64,000 bases of DNA from assembly GCA_025765615.1 (NCBI GenBank), contig JAIVFJ010000030.1:372001-436000 (forward strand). The letters are read 5' to 3'. The notes under the pieces were generated by a model that made no database searches, had not been told where the DNA came from, and worked only from the letters and a program-made list of their open reading frames with translations. Shown here one piece after another: positions 1 through 11,180 of the stretch. The first letter of the stretch is position 1. The number at the start of each line of letters is the position of its first letter. The stretch comes from Zopfochytrium polystomum. Its lineage: Eukaryota; Chytridiomycota; Chytridiomycetes; Chytridiales; Chytridiaceae. The position numbers were made by a program, and so were the translations under genes.

Positions 1-348
1 TTTACCTCCAACGTGAATCGGCTTCCCCCGCTTCTTCCATTCAGCCTCTCTCGCCAATTTCGCCTCCAACCATTCGTCTACCAGCCCGATCGTCCTCAGA
101 GATGGATCCTGCATCGCCAGTTGGTGCACGTTGACGTCTGGGAAGAAGTGGTTCCGCAGCTTGGGAGCGATCGAAGGCGCATGCAGCAGGCGGTTGTCGG
201 GGCTGAGCAGCGGCGCTGCTGGTGGTTTCCCGTCAGGTGACGTCGCAGCGGCGGGCGAGGACGGGGTTGCGGCGAGAACGGTCTTTCGCAGGGCCTCGAC
301 GGCCTGGCGCCGCGCCTTGGGTAAAAGGAAGGGCGACACGATCCGCAT
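1..348 (-). CDS. Partial gene, unrecognised product (5' end only)
   Basis: An open frame of 116 codons runs from an ATG at 348 off the left edge. The N-terminus is basic (MRIVSPFLLPKARRQAVEAL), followed by an Ala/Pro-rich stretch. A more ordered part then contains APSIAPKLRNHFFPDV and, later, VDEWLEAKLAREAEWKKRGK. The basic start, small size and Lys/Arg-rich tail resemble a mitochondrial ribosomal protein, but I cannot match it to a family and this is inference only. The last codons seen (GGT AAA) could also be an intron donor, so an intron may begin at the window edge. The start lies only 58 bases from the start of prefoldin subunit 6 on the other strand, so the two probably share a promoter. 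Confidence 0.5.
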   Translation of the reverse strand, partial: MRIVSPFLLPKARRQAVEALRKTVLAATPSSPAAATSPDGKPPAAPLLSPDNRLLHAPSIAPKLRNHFFPDVNVHQLAMQDPSLRTIGLVDEWLEAKLAREAEWKKRGKPIHVGGK

Positions 349-406
349 TGGGCTCGGTCTTTCTTTCACTTTTGTTTGTTCTTTGGTGCCCCCAACCAAG
401 TCAAGC

Positions 407-1093
407 ATGGAAGCCAAGCTGGAGAAGGAAGTCGCCGAGTTCCAGTCCCTTCAGAAAGGTGAGCCATCATCAGCTAGCTCTTGGCTCGTCATTCTTCGGT
501 GAATGCCGGTAGCCCGTGCAAGGACACGCACTTCCAAGATCGGACTGCCCTTCCCCTCTCTGGGTTTTCAGCGCGTCTGACCGCTTGCCCGTCCAGACTA
601 CTCGAAAGCGGTGTCCGCGCGGTCAACGCTAGAATCACAGCTTAAAGAGAATGAAATGGTCCAAAAGGTAGCAGCAAACTTCTGTGTGAAAGCAGTTCTT
701 TCAAAGTAATATTATTCTGAAACAAGGTTTCGATTAGGAGATCAAGAACATGAAGTCCGACGCGACCGTTTATAAGCTTATTGGACCTGTCCTCGTGAAG
801 CAAGACCAGCAAGAGGCCGCAGCAAACGTCAGCCATCGCATTGGAGCTATCTCGTCGGAAATGTAAGCCTTATTGCGAAAGGTTTTTGCGTGATTCGCAC
901 CTAATGCTCATGGTGCTGAACGACGCAGTAAGCGGTTGGAAGCTCAGATCAAGACCTTCGAAGAAAAGCAAGAGGCTAAGAAAATGGAGGTTGGTGCCAA
1001 GAGAAGCAAAGGTTTTGTTTCGGCGTGCGACTAACTCGACCAAAGATCGTCAAGCTGCAGACCGCTTTTCAGCAGATGCGCGCTTCCAGCTAA
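407..1093 (+). CDS. PFDN6: Prefoldin subunit 6 (beta-type)
   Basis: Subunit 6 of the hexameric prefoldin co-chaperone, which hands unfolded actin and tubulin to the CCT chaperonin in the cytosol. Five exons (407-458, 597-667, 738-862, 929-989, 1046-1093) join to 118 aa, against about 129 in human. The product is two long coiled-coil helices around a short beta hairpin. The hairpin segment VYKLIGPVLVKQDQQEA matches the human FKLLGPVLVKQELGEA. The N-terminal helix (MEAKLEKEVAEFQSLQK) and the C-terminal helix (IKRLEAQIKTFEEKQEAKK) also align. The fourth intron has the unusual donor GTTGGT but a good CTAAC branch site. The start is the first ATG, just after a pyrimidine-rich leader. The family is certain; exon 4/5 borders slightly less so. 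Confidence 0.93.
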
Positions 1094-1367
1094 TTGCAGC
1101 CGGAGGGTGTCTCGGCGGCCTACCATAATTCATCGTTTTTGTGGCATAGTCTGAATAGAATACCTTTTAAGATTGTTGTGGCGAAGAGCAGTACGCTATC
1201 CGCAACGGGCAGAGTGATCTGCTTTCATCTCCACAGCAATAAATAAATAAATTTTCCAATCAAAAAAAGAAAAGCCAGACCAACGATACACACTCTCACA
1301 GAGATGGTCAGAGACTGCTGCCTCGATCCAGCGCGCTTTCTCCACAAGCCGCCGCTCTTACTGACCC

Positions 1368-2174
1368 ATGAGCCCCACGACGCCCCACCCCACCGTGTGA
1401 TCCCTCACCCCCCCCCCCAAAAAAAAACACGGGATCGCTACTGATTTTGTGCACCCAAAGGCCCAGAACTCGCAAGGCATCCAAACACTCCTCGAGGCCG
1501 AGAAGGACGCGTCAAAGATCGTGACAAAGGCCCGGCAATGTGAGCATCCGAAACGCACACTTCGCTTCAACTAGCAGCATGGAACCCCTTCCGATTTTCA
1601 GCGTTGGGGTCAACCTTCCAATTCAGTGGATTACCTTTTTGTTCGTGGTGCATCGCTGGCGATCTGGCACCCGATGACCGAATCATCTCCCCCACCCCCG
1701 TGGTGGCGCTGCTGTCCCCACCCCATCTTCTTTATTGCCCCCCGATGCTCACACCACTGTCAGATCGAGTTCAACGGTTGAAAGACGCCCGCGCCGAAGC
1801 CGCGAAGGAGATTGAAGCCCTCAAGGCTGAGAAAAACAAAGAGTTTGCGGACTTCGAGAAGCAAGTGAGTTGCGTCGTCCAACCATCTTGCTCCGCCACC
1901 CACGTCTCAATTCGGCGTTTGTCTAGTTCAGCGGGTCTGCGGATGACAGTTACGGTAAGGTCAATGCCGAGACGGACGCGAAGTTGGCGGAAATAGCCGA
2001 AGTGTACAAGAAGCACAAGGCGCTGGTTATCGAGAAGATGATTGCCGCGACAGTCAAAGTTGAGCCGACAGTAAGTCTGCAGTTTTCGCTTCAAATTATC
2101 AGAAAAGAAAGTGATCGATTTGGTTTGTTCGAAAACTCAAGGTTCACGTTAATGCCACCCCAAGATCATCGTGA
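1368..2174 (+). CDS. VMA10: V-type proton ATPase subunit G
   Basis: Subunit G of the peripheral stalk of the vacuolar proton ATPase, which holds the catalytic V1 head against the membrane sector. Coding exons at 1461-1539, 1764-1864, 1927-2070 and 2142-2174 join in frame. They read the family signature QNSQGIQTLLEAEKDASKIV, then YRVQRLKDARAEAAKEIEAL and a conserved C-terminal end near VKVEPTVHVNAT. The protein is a single long charged helix of about 120 residues, the usual size. The first exon is uncertain. An ATG at 1368 would give a 27-base exon and a 66-base intron. An ATG at 1304 followed directly by GT would give a one-codon exon. Both keep frame. The intron holds a C-run followed by an A-run. 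Confidence 0.88.
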
Positions 2175-2566
2175 ACGAAATGAGAATGCGGAGAAGGTTT
2201 GGCACAAATGGAAAAATGAAATAAACATAAACGCATCAGAAACTGCAGTGTAGTGAAATGTAGTTGCGAGAGATTACGGAAATGTCATTTCAACGGACTA
2301 CTTTAGCAGGGTCCACCGCGCACATCCAAATACGCGTCTTGTATACTTTAAAGAGATCTAGAATGCAATGTCAGAATATAAATCTCATTTCACATCCTGG
2401 TAACCTTTCACGAGATCGCGGAAGTCAATGCGGCTCTCCGCGACAAAGTAAAACGTAAGTTTACGCCGATCCCTGGAACGTGTGAGCTTGAAAATGCTTT
2501 TAACAACGCTCCTACCATTGATACTCAGCGTCGACAACCTCCATGGGAAGTTTCCGTTGTCGAATC
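2175..2566. other. Convergent 3' intergenic spacer
   Basis: This 390-base stretch separates the 3' ends of the V-ATPase G gene (+) and the PSP1-domain gene (-). It is AT-richer than its neighbours and has no convincing coding signal. A short run near 2410-2454 reads like a helix on the + strand and ends at a GTAAGT, but it has no start or partner exon, so it is not annotated as a gene. Confidence 0.5.
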
Positions 2567-4369
2567 TTAGTCTGACACACTAGAAAAAAATTTGTAAGCT
2601 CTACTGAGGAGGTCTTCCGGGAAAGGTCTCGCACCGGCAGTGGCTTTCGCCTCATCTTGGCTCTTGGCTACCAGCATGGCAATCTCGTTCGGGTACGCCA
2701 ACTTAAAAATTCTTTTGGGGTGGACTTCGCGGTCTGCGTGGGCATCCAGCATGACATTTCGATGCTGGCTCCGGAATTGCTGCAGCTGCGCAGCATTCAT
2801 TATTGAGTCGCATATTACTTTGCCCAGATCTTTGCCGCGGTCAGCTTCCACAATAACAAGATCTCCGATCCGAATCGCTGCCAGTTCTGACGTCGAAACA
2901 GCGGAATCGCCACTCGTCGTGCCTGAGGATAAAACGGAAGATTTTACCGGGTTGTAGAAATAGTCGATTCGGCCAGCTTTAAATTCAACGACGAAGATTG
3001 GCCACTGTTCTTGGGCAGTGTTCTGCATCTGAAGATTTTTTCCCGCTTCAACCCACGCTCTGGTCCTATATTCGGTATTTTCAAAGTACTCGTTGATTTC
3101 AGCGTAAATAGGTGTGTCTCGAAGATTCATATTTTCCAGCTGCGCCAAGGCATCATTGATCACAAGGGGGCCAGCAAGAGAATGCCGTCGGCGCAAATCT
3201 CCCACAGGCCCAGCAGAAGGATCACCTTCCGCAGACGTTCTGAATATTTTTTGCCAGACGTTACGGCTGTGAAAAGAAAACAGATCCCTTCTTACCTGTT
3301 AAATCGCTTCATAGCATCTTCACTAAACAAGTTTGGGGAATGAGACAGACGCCGCTGCTGCAGCCTGCTGGGCAGTCCCAAAGTCTGTGCGAAGGGAGAC
3401 AGATGGTCTGTGGTGGAGGAGTCGTTCCAGCCGCTTCGAGCAGGAGGCGGTAGAGGCCCTCGAATATTTGAAGCAGTCGGCTCAGAAGCGGCAAGTAAAT
3501 CGCCCGTATCGCGGCTGCTTGGCCAAGTGGGACCACTGTCCACGTGACTGCCCGACGCGCTCATTGGTCGGTGTGCCGCCTCTGAAACTTTTGAATCGGG
3601 CAGCCCTCCGATGGGAGTTGTCGGCCTTGAATGGGCGCGGGCTTTACCACCGTCATTGCTTGCGCCTTTAGCATCCTCACTCTTCTCGGGACCAAGAGAG
3701 AACCGTCGATATTGTCCTGGCTCCGGTCCAAGAAATTGGGGAATTTTAGCAGTGGTGTTGTCGCGCTCTTTCCAAATGGAAGGGCCAGTTGACCACCCTC
3801 CAAGTCCTGGGGTCCACTTCTGACCAATGGTGGAGGCGTGACTTCCCCGCCGTATGCTTGGATTAAAGGTTTCTGGAACGCTGCTGGAAGCGTCGCCCTC
3901 TGGAATTGCTTGCGGGGTACTGGAGGTTCGGTTTCTACGCTTTCTGGAAAGCACCAAGTCTTCGGCTTCCTCGGCCGTCATGGAGTCGGGAGAAACTCCG
4001 GTAGAATCCCCCTGTTCTGTAGGGCACACGAGGTCCGTCGGACAAGGTTACTCACGAAAAGATGAGCTGTGTGGCGCATAACATACCAGATAGTTTCTTG
4101 TGTGGAAGGCGCGAGTTTGCCCACACGTGCTTTCCGGGAGAAGGGGATCTGGATCTGCTGGGTGCTGTTGACAGCCTACGGGAGGAGCCAGCTGTCGGAG
4201 GCGACGAGTTCTCTGTCGGAGAAGATCCAGGGGTGGTTGGGCTTTCATCGCGGGCTACAAGGTCGATTCGAATGACCTGGTTGGGGGCTGGGGTTTTGCG
4301 CGGGAGAGGACGATACCCAGGAGGTAAAAATCCCGAAGGCAGGGCGCCCAACGACGGCGAGGAGGTCAT
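2567..4369 (-). CDS. PSP1 C-terminal domain protein
   Basis: Three exons (4369-4087, 4016-3296, 3266-2567) with introns of 70 and 29 bases; the second intron is very short, so that junction needs transcript support. The N-terminal two thirds are low-complexity, rich in Ser, Pro and Arg, with phosphosite-like RRxS motifs. The C-terminal region carries the PSP1 domain: WPIFVVEFKAGRIDYFY, then GDLVIVEADRGKDLGKV, then PKRIFKLAYPNEIAMLVAKS. In yeast PSP1 was found as a high-copy suppressor of DNA polymerase alpha mutations; its biochemical role is unclear. The related bacterial YaaT is a regulatory protein. The start ATG at 4369 is preceded by a long pyrimidine- and repeat-rich region. The domain call is strong; the function of this protein is not known. 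Confidence 0.85.
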
Positions 4370-5249
4370 GTCCGATTGATTCTGACGCGGGAAGGAGCGG
4401 ACCGATGCAGGAAGGAGGGAGCACGAAATCACCGAGTAATTAATTGGTTCTGGAAGAAAACAGGCAACGTGAGAACGAGGGGTTGCTGGATGGCGTTGGA
4501 TTAGCAGGGGGGGTAGGAGACTGGCGGGATGGAGGCTGGAAGGGTCAGGGGGCAGAATCGGTTTGGTGTGCGCAAGCAGGCGAAGGCGAGGGGGGGTGTG
4601 GGCGGGCTGTGCCGCGCGCGCGGAGAAAAGACAAGAAAAGCGAATAAGCAAATGGTGGGCAGGCCGTCGGTGGGTCGGGTGGGTGGGTTGGGCAGCGAAG
4701 CAAGACAAAAACAACCAACCAACCAACCAACCAACCCATGCACCCGGCCCTTTCTGGGCGGTTTTGCGACGACGAACAACAACAATAAGCGACGGAGGCC
4801 AGCCCCTCCCTGCTCTCCCTGCTCTCCGAACTGGGCGTGTTGGCGCCCTCTCAACCGCAACCGCAACCGCAACCCAACCCCAACCTGTTGAAAGCACACA
4901 CACTGCACAGGCGCGCGGCCGGACGGGATTTGGTTGAATAGCGGGCGACATACCAACCTCTGGGCGCTGGCGGATAGATACCAGCAGAAACTCCCTGGCA
5001 GACGGCCAGAAGAAGCAGGTTGGAAAGACGTGTATCGCGGACTCCACTCGAAAGAGAGCTCTGCGATGGAGTAGTTCTCTCAAGGCGGCGCGAAATCAAA
5101 TCAACCCGAATGCAGATTCAATAACGTTAAAACGTAATTGAAGAAAACGAAAAAAAAAAAAAAAAAAAAAACTGATAAAAAATCAATGCCTAAAACAGAA
5201 GCACCCGAAGTCCCTTCTGGAACAGCTGCAACAAAAAGAAGAAAAAAAA
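4370..5249. promoter_or_regulatory. Divergent promoter region, PSP1 gene / TTC16
   Basis: This 880-base intergenic stretch lies between two head-to-head genes. It holds a (CCAA)n run at about 4713-4736, CCGCAA-type repeats at about 4854-4875 and a long A-tract at 5150-5171, close to the TTC16 start. Open frames here are repeat-driven and no real gene is seen. It is inferred to contain both promoters and 5' untranslated regions. Confidence 0.5.
4713..4736 (+). repeat. (CCAA)n microsatellite
   Basis: About six tandem CCAA units lie in the divergent promoter. A looser CCGCAA array follows 120 bases downstream. Confidence 0.85.
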
Positions 5250-6568
5250 ATGTCTGATTCAAACTCCGCCTCAGATCCCGCCGCCGCCACCGAAATCGCT
5301 CGGCTTTCTCGCGCCATCTACGTCGACCCAGAAGACCCGGCCCTTTACCTCTTCCGTGGCGATGCATACCTCGACGTCTGCGATCTCCAGTCTGCAATCG
5401 GCAATTACAAGAAGGCGCTTTCTCTTGTGAGCCCCTCCCCTAAGGCAACGACCGGTTCGCCATTTTCATTTGCAAATGTGACGGGAAAAAGTGTGGCTGA
5501 GGAAATCCGCCCAGGGCGTTGGATCAAGTACCAATTGCGGCGGGCGCTTTTTCTATGGGGGCAGATTCTCCTTGATCAGCACCGCTTCAAGGAAGCACTC
5601 GTTTCGTTTGAAGAGTCCCGCGATCTCGGCATGTGCTTTGCCTCGGTTTCCCTGCGAATGTGAGAGTCCCCGCTTTTCATTTTTTTTCTTCTTTTTTGTT
5701 ATTGGAGCCGTGAAACTTGCGTCGATTCGTAGCTGCTAACACTTTCACAGCGTCGCTGCATACATTGGCCTCGGTGACTTTGATGAAGCAATTCGCCTCC
5801 TGTACAGTCTTTCCGAAAAGTATCCGACAAACGCCAACTTCCACATAATCCGCGCAAAGCTATACCAATCCCAAGGCTGCCACGACTTTGTGGCTATCGA
5901 TCTTCGCAAAGCCATTCAGGCAGACCCTTCGCATCCACTTATTATGGAACTTTTGGAGTACGTAATGGTCGTGGCAACTGTCTACAAAAACAAGGCGGCG
6001 GAGCAAATAAAAAAAGGGCACTTCGACATTGCTGTTTTCTTCTTCAGTCAAGCCTTGGAACTAGATCCATTTGACTGGTGCTCTACTTTCAAAAGGTGTC
6101 GTTTTCGAGCATTGTTCCAAAGACCTAATCTCGCACGTTTCAGAGGGGTGTTGTTTCATGCTCTCGGGCAAAGTGAGAGTGCAATCGAGGATTTCACGAC
6201 CGCCTTGGAGCAACCAGAGAGAGACACTACGAGAGATTCTGAAATAAGGGCGCACCTATCTAGCGCTTACAATAAACTTGGGGTTGATCATTTCCGGTAA
6301 GTCTCGACGAAAATAGAGCGTCGCTCAGTTTGATTACGTAGACAAGGGCGGTTTCTTCAAGCTGCAGCTATATTCTCTCTTGCCATTGAAAATAAGTCGG
6401 ATGAGGCCATCCTCTATAGGAATAGATCAGGTAAAATGCGGTTTATCAATGTTCATGAATGCCTAACCGGCTTTCGCAGATTGTTACCTCAAAATGCAAC
6501 GCGTGGCTGAGGCCAAGGACGACCTGCAAAGAGCGGCTGTCTTGGAATCCAATCAACAACGCAAGTGA
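5250..6568 (+). CDS. TTC16: Tetratricopeptide repeat protein 16 homologue
   Basis: Exons 5250-5659, 5751-6095, 6144-6296, 6342-6430 and 6480-6568 join to 361 aa. The protein is built of TPR units: ALYLFRGDAYLDVCDLQSAI near residue 30, YIGLGDFDEAIRLLYSLSEK near 140, FDIAVFFFSQALELD near 230, a unit with LFHALGQSESAIEDFTTALE, and a last unit DCYLKMQRVAEAKDDLQRAA. Order and spacing follow animal TTC16, including the segment before SHPLIMELLEYV, where human has NPKHPQAKMLLQKM. Animal TTC16 carries a long extra tail that is absent here. TTC16 is associated with ciliated cells; its molecular role is poorly known. Its presence suggests the organism builds flagella. All introns are 45-91 bases. Confidence 0.82.
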
Positions 6569-6897
6569 TATGTATAGAGAATCCCACACACACGCACACA
6601 CACACAGACGCGGAGACTCCTCTCATCCTCTGCCTCGTATATTAAGTTTCAAGAAATTACACTGTTGATTTGCTTCGTGCCATCCGTTTTCACCTTTCTT
6701 CTGCCTCCGAGTCATCCGGCATGTTCGCACTGCGCCTGTCGGAAAGTGCGAAGTCGAACAAATTGAGAACGCTTGATCGCTAGAATAAACCATTAATCCC
6801 TTATCACAATCACAGGAGATCAGTTACCTCTTCAGGCTTTCCAGAGTTTGCCTGCGGAGAAGCATGAAACCTCCCTCCCCAAGGCATCTGGATTCCT

Positions 6898-9800
6898 TCA
6901 ATTGAATTTGATCAACGCATTCGGCCGAGACTTAATGGTCAAACCTTGCTCCAGCCAAATATTTCGGATTTTGTGAGGGGGAACTGCTCCTGGGTATGGG
7001 ACGAATTCTGCATCGAGGTATTGTGTGGAACCTGCTTGTTGGGCACGAACAATCAGCATATTTGGATCAAAATGGCGCCTGGACCTTCTTCCTCCCTGTC
7101 CTTAATAAGACGCAGCTGCTGAAGGCGCTCTTCGTTCGCAGCCATTTCAATTGCGACGAATTTGTCTTGAATCTCCCTGCGCTTCTTCAGCTTTTCCTCT
7201 GTGAACCACCGCAATCGCTCGAGAAACTTAAAGGTCATTAATTTGGGCAGCAGCAAAGTGAGGTGGGAAATTCTCACGCTCATCGCAAATGGCGCACTCG
7301 TGAATTTCGGTTTCTTCGTGACCTGTTTTTCCAGAGAAATCACCAAGTTCGACGGTGAGCTTACGTTTTCGCATTTTGCCTTACCACGTATTCGTGACGG
7401 TGCAAATGAACTGCTGCTCGATCGCTCGGTTTCCTTGGCGTCTCCCTCCTCTTGACTTTACCGCCCTTCTTTCCCTTGTCTTTGCGATTATTCGCCCCCA
7501 TGGAACTTCGCTCATCGAAACTTGTGACGTCGGAGAATCCTCCTCCACTGAATCCATACCCATCACCGTATTCGTCGCCTCGTATTCCTACATCCCTTCC
7601 TGGGCTGCCCATTCCGTCACGGCTTCGCTGCCTTTGCATTCCTTGAGAGGGCTGAAGAGGCACGGATCTGCTGCCCAGGCCAGCGCTTCCCGGTCGCCGC
7701 GGTCCCGCTCCACCTGCACCACCATCAGTGGGGCCAGCCGAGGTTGCCGTGTGTGTCGCTCGCATAACTTCGCGTGCGATACGCTGCGCTCTCTCTTGAG
7801 CCTGTCGAAGCTTTGCCTCGTGGTCGGCGGCGGCGGACTCCCGCTCTTGTTCCGATTGGCGTAGGCGAGTTTCAACGATTTCGAGTCGTTCTCTTGATGG
7901 TTTTACGATCAAAAGTGTTGAGTCACCAAGAAACCGAAAAGCACTTACTCGTATTCGGCTTGAAGAAGCTGCATTTGTTGGGCATGGATAAGCGTGAGTT
8001 CCATTACATCTTGCATTGTGAACCAGCCAGTCTTGTTATCGACCAGCACGCTATCGTCTTTATGGTCTCTCCCAGGATTCTTAACGCACAGGTTATTTTT
8101 CTGCGATGTTTAAATGCACACTCGATAAACACACCTCCAAGAACTTTCCCATTGTCTCTTCAAGCATCGTCTCGTCGAATTCTGCGAGGAACTGTGGGGG
8201 GTTCAAACACGCGAAAAGAAAATGGGAAGAACCAACCTCAAAGTCTGAAGCCGCTGAAACGGACTCATCATCATTACTAGATGTGTTGGAAGCTTCATAC
8301 AGCTCCGCCTTTCGAGCTCCAAGCGGCCGTGGCCGGGAACGTACACCGAAATTCTTGTCCGGCTCGACGTTCTCCCCAGCCGCCAGCCCTGCGTCCGCGA
8401 TTGCCTGGGCAAAGGACAACTTCACATCTGAGAACCGCAGCTCTGGCAAGATGCCAGTGCTATTGGAGCGCAGTCTGCGCGTCGCACGCGGAGGAGACAT
8501 TGCAGGTCGGGTAGCTGCAGCGACAGGCTTGTTCGCTTCCCCTCGATGGGCGTCCCAGACGACAGTTCCATCACCCAAGCGCCATCGCGCTCGTCGTCCT
8601 CCTCTATCCGCGCTGGCTCTTAACCTCCGAATGTCTGTGAAGGAAGGAATTGACCACGATCGTGGCATGTTTTTTGGTAGCCTCTTTCTAACAACAGGGA
8701 CCGCTTCCGATGCGTGTAGGGAGACGTAGCGAATGGAAGGAGGGGAAGGGAATGGTTTTCGGTGGAGTCGGGTGAGATGCCGTATAACATCTGGAAAGAA
8801 TTCGTGGAGAAGAATTTCAAAGTGCACAAGGGGTGTCCGCCTGACTGGTGACGAATTCTTTCCAGCTTGATTCGATTGCTGCCAGCTGGGCGTTTCCTGT
8901 CCGTATGGGAATATAGACTCATCTCGTCTCATGCTCGTGTTTTCTGTGGTAATTCCGAAGTTGGACTAACTTCTCGTTGGGCTTTCCACAAATACCTTTT
9001 ATACTCCCAATGTTGTCGTTGTTCTGAGTCGGTTCGCTACTTTTTTTCCTGCCGCGCTTTTTCGCTTTGGACTCCCTCGCTCCACTTTTTACATTGTCCT
9101 CCGTTTTGATAGAGCAGGCAGAGTTTGGTCGGCTCTCTTTCGCCTTCTGGGGTCGACTTTCCTCGTGATCAATGACCACTTTCGTAGCAGCTTCAGTATG
9201 CTGTTCGTTCCCTCCCGCTTCGTTTGCTGGCACACCGATGAACTTTTCCTGAAAGAGAATTTAGAGCTCTCCTCAATCCTGCCTCTGCAAATTCACCAGC
9301 ATTGCTCTGCAAAGTCGATCCCACAATGAAACACGCTTCTCGCTCCTCAACCGTTGAATTTGGTATTGGAGCTGCTCCATTTTCCGCACAGCAACATCAA
9401 GGACGTGAGTTTGACTAACAGCAGCAGCGTCAGCAATTCACAACCGATGAACCCACGTTCACCTGTTGTAGTCTTTTTCAAGCTCCATTAAAGCGAATCG
9501 CTTGTTCATCCAAGGTCTGGAATACAGTCTCACTTGCTTCAAAAGTTCGAAGAGTGGTTCATGCATTTCTGACTTGCTGCGAAGGTGGCAGCTTATCAGG
9601 AAATACCAAAGTGCCGACAAACATCGTTTCGGCCCACCTTCTAAATAGCCTTGCAAAGAGAAGGGTCACCTGGAGCTTTACGTTCGATGGAACACTTTGG
9701 GTCAAAAAATCGTCCTTCCAAATCGTCATCTCTTCCACAGACGCCTCCAAATCTCCCAACGTAGACAACAGCTCGTTGCACAACTCGTCAAACTCTGTGA

Positions 9801-10278
9801 ATACTTGTCGATCGGACTCATCCGCAACAAGATTCAAAACAGTTGCAGGGTGAGGAATGCTGCTATGAAAGCTGCGAAATGCAGACACTGGGCTTTCGAG
9901 CGACAGGGCATCGGAGGAAAGTGGCGTTGTTGATGAATGAATCGGAGGGAGCGGGCTTTGTGTTTGAAGGAACTGCGGCTTGGCCGAGTCCAGAGGCAGC
10001 AAGGCTGTCGCTCCAGACGGGGTGGGTTGGCCGGCGGTCCCAGGGGGAACGAGCGAAATTGTCGAGCCTCGCAACTGTGCCGCGTCGGTCTGATTCGTGG
10101 CCGTAACCGACGCCAAGCGCGAGGGTATGGTGCCGGGGCCGCCTTCAAAAGGCTGCTGCCTCGACGAGGCCGGTGCCAGGCCTGCTGATCCTGTGGCCGC
10201 TGCCGTTGAAGCGAGCGTCGGAACATCCATTGCACGCATCATGTCAATGGCGCCCAGACGGCCGGGTCTACGTTCCAT
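6898..10278 (-). CDS. Large unrecognised coiled-coil protein
   Basis: A multi-exon gene read on the minus strand from ATG 10278 to TGA 6898. The N-terminus is Pro/Ala/Ser-rich and probably disordered. Ordered parts follow: DELCNELLSTLGDLEASVEE (about 9790), then EMHEPLFELLKQVRLYSRPW (about 9550), a helix with VRKMEQLQYQIQRLRSEKRV (about 9360), a Lys-rich stretch (RESKAKKRGRKKSSE), and a basic Ser-rich middle (8932-8150). A second coiled coil (RLEIVETRLRQSEQERESAA) lies near 7890 and a C-terminal one (RLRWFTEEKLKKRREIQDK) near 7200. The tail LDAEFVPYPGAVPPHKIRN is reached through a 53-base intron with the weak donor GTCCAG. I do not recognise the family. Architecture and the nearby TTC16 make a cytoskeletal or flagellar role possible, but that is a guess. 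Inner exon borders are approximate. Confidence 0.6.
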
Positions 10279-10660
10279 CGTCGCAGAGCGCTGTTAATTG
10301 GACGGATGGCGGGCCGGTTTGCAGTGAGGAATGTTGGAGCGTCGGGCAGTGTTGTGCAAACAAATTTGGTCGAAACAAACTTGTATTTTTTTCATCATAC
10401 AAGTAGGCAATTTTTTCCAGAATTGAAACGTGTGAGGCTCCTCATTTATCATTAAGAGTGAGGGGCAATGGGCTCAGGAGCTCTATTCAATGTAAGAAGA
10501 CGGATTTTTTCCTTGTATCCTCGCAAGGATCCCACACACCAAAGGAAGAAACGAAAGAAAAAAAAAAAGATACTTCACCATAACTTAGGAGACTGCGGCA
10601 TATTTCTCCTCTCCTTCCCATTGGATTCATATTGCGGTTTGAGGAGACAACCCTCTAAGG

Positions 10661-10730
<70 letters not shown>

Positions 10731-11180
10731 TTAATTTTTGTATTCTTCCAGCCTCGAAAGCCAGGCGGGAAGAGAACGATCCGCTTCCACGATGTCAGCT
10801 TCATGCTTGTTCTCAATTTTTGTTCCCCCAGAGAAATAATAAGCTCACGACAAAAGCCGGCTTAAGCCAATGATTGTAAGCAACTTTCGCGGGTCTTTTG
10901 GCAACGGGGTGGTCATTCTCTCCTCCGTTTTTTTTTTTTTCTTTTTTTTCTCTCTTCCCTTTTTCTTCTTCCTCCCTCCCTTTCCTTCACAAATATTTTT
11001 TATAAATAAAGGGGAGCGGAAGGATGATGCGGACCACCAACCTCCCCACCCACGCAGTGCCAACAACGCCCCCCACACGCCCCCCACACGGCCCCTGCCG
11101 CCAGCATCACAGCCCGTAATCCACCAAACGGAGCTCCCCCGATCAGCAGCGTAGACGCGAGCCGCACCAGATCGCCACAG
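10279..11180. promoter_or_regulatory. Divergent promoter region with simple repeats
   Basis: About 900 bases lie between the coiled-coil gene (-) and DRAP1 (+). They contain an A-run near 10560, a long (CT)n tract, pyrimidine runs at 10929-10950 and a CACGC-rich segment just before DRAP1. No coding signal is seen. Confidence 0.5.
10663..10720 (+). repeat. (CT)n microsatellite
   Basis: About 29 uninterrupted CT units are followed by a T-run. It lies roughly 460 bases upstream of DRAP1 and may act as a polypyrimidine promoter element, but nothing beyond position supports that. Confidence 0.95.

Noticed and set aside
2409..2454. Short helix-like reading (EIAEVNAALRDKVKR) before a GTAAGT
   Set aside because: No start, no downstream exon, and V-ATPase G already ends at a conserved C-terminus upstream.
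4713..4736. (CCAA)n run considered as an internal telomere-like repeat
   Set aside because: The unit is not a known telomere repeat (TTAGGG type) and only about six copies are present.
7260..7330. CxxC text (HECAICDERENFPPHF) as a zinc motif in the coiled-coil gene
   Set aside because: It lies in a frame that hits a stop before joining the next conserved block. Splicing with donor GTGAGA keeps a different frame that joins cleanly, so the CxxC is probably a shadow, though cDNA could reverse this.
7355..7864. Plus-strand frame of 169 codons
   Set aside because: It overlaps the coiled-coil gene on the other strand, whose heptad pattern is clear; the + strand text is Ser/Arg noise.
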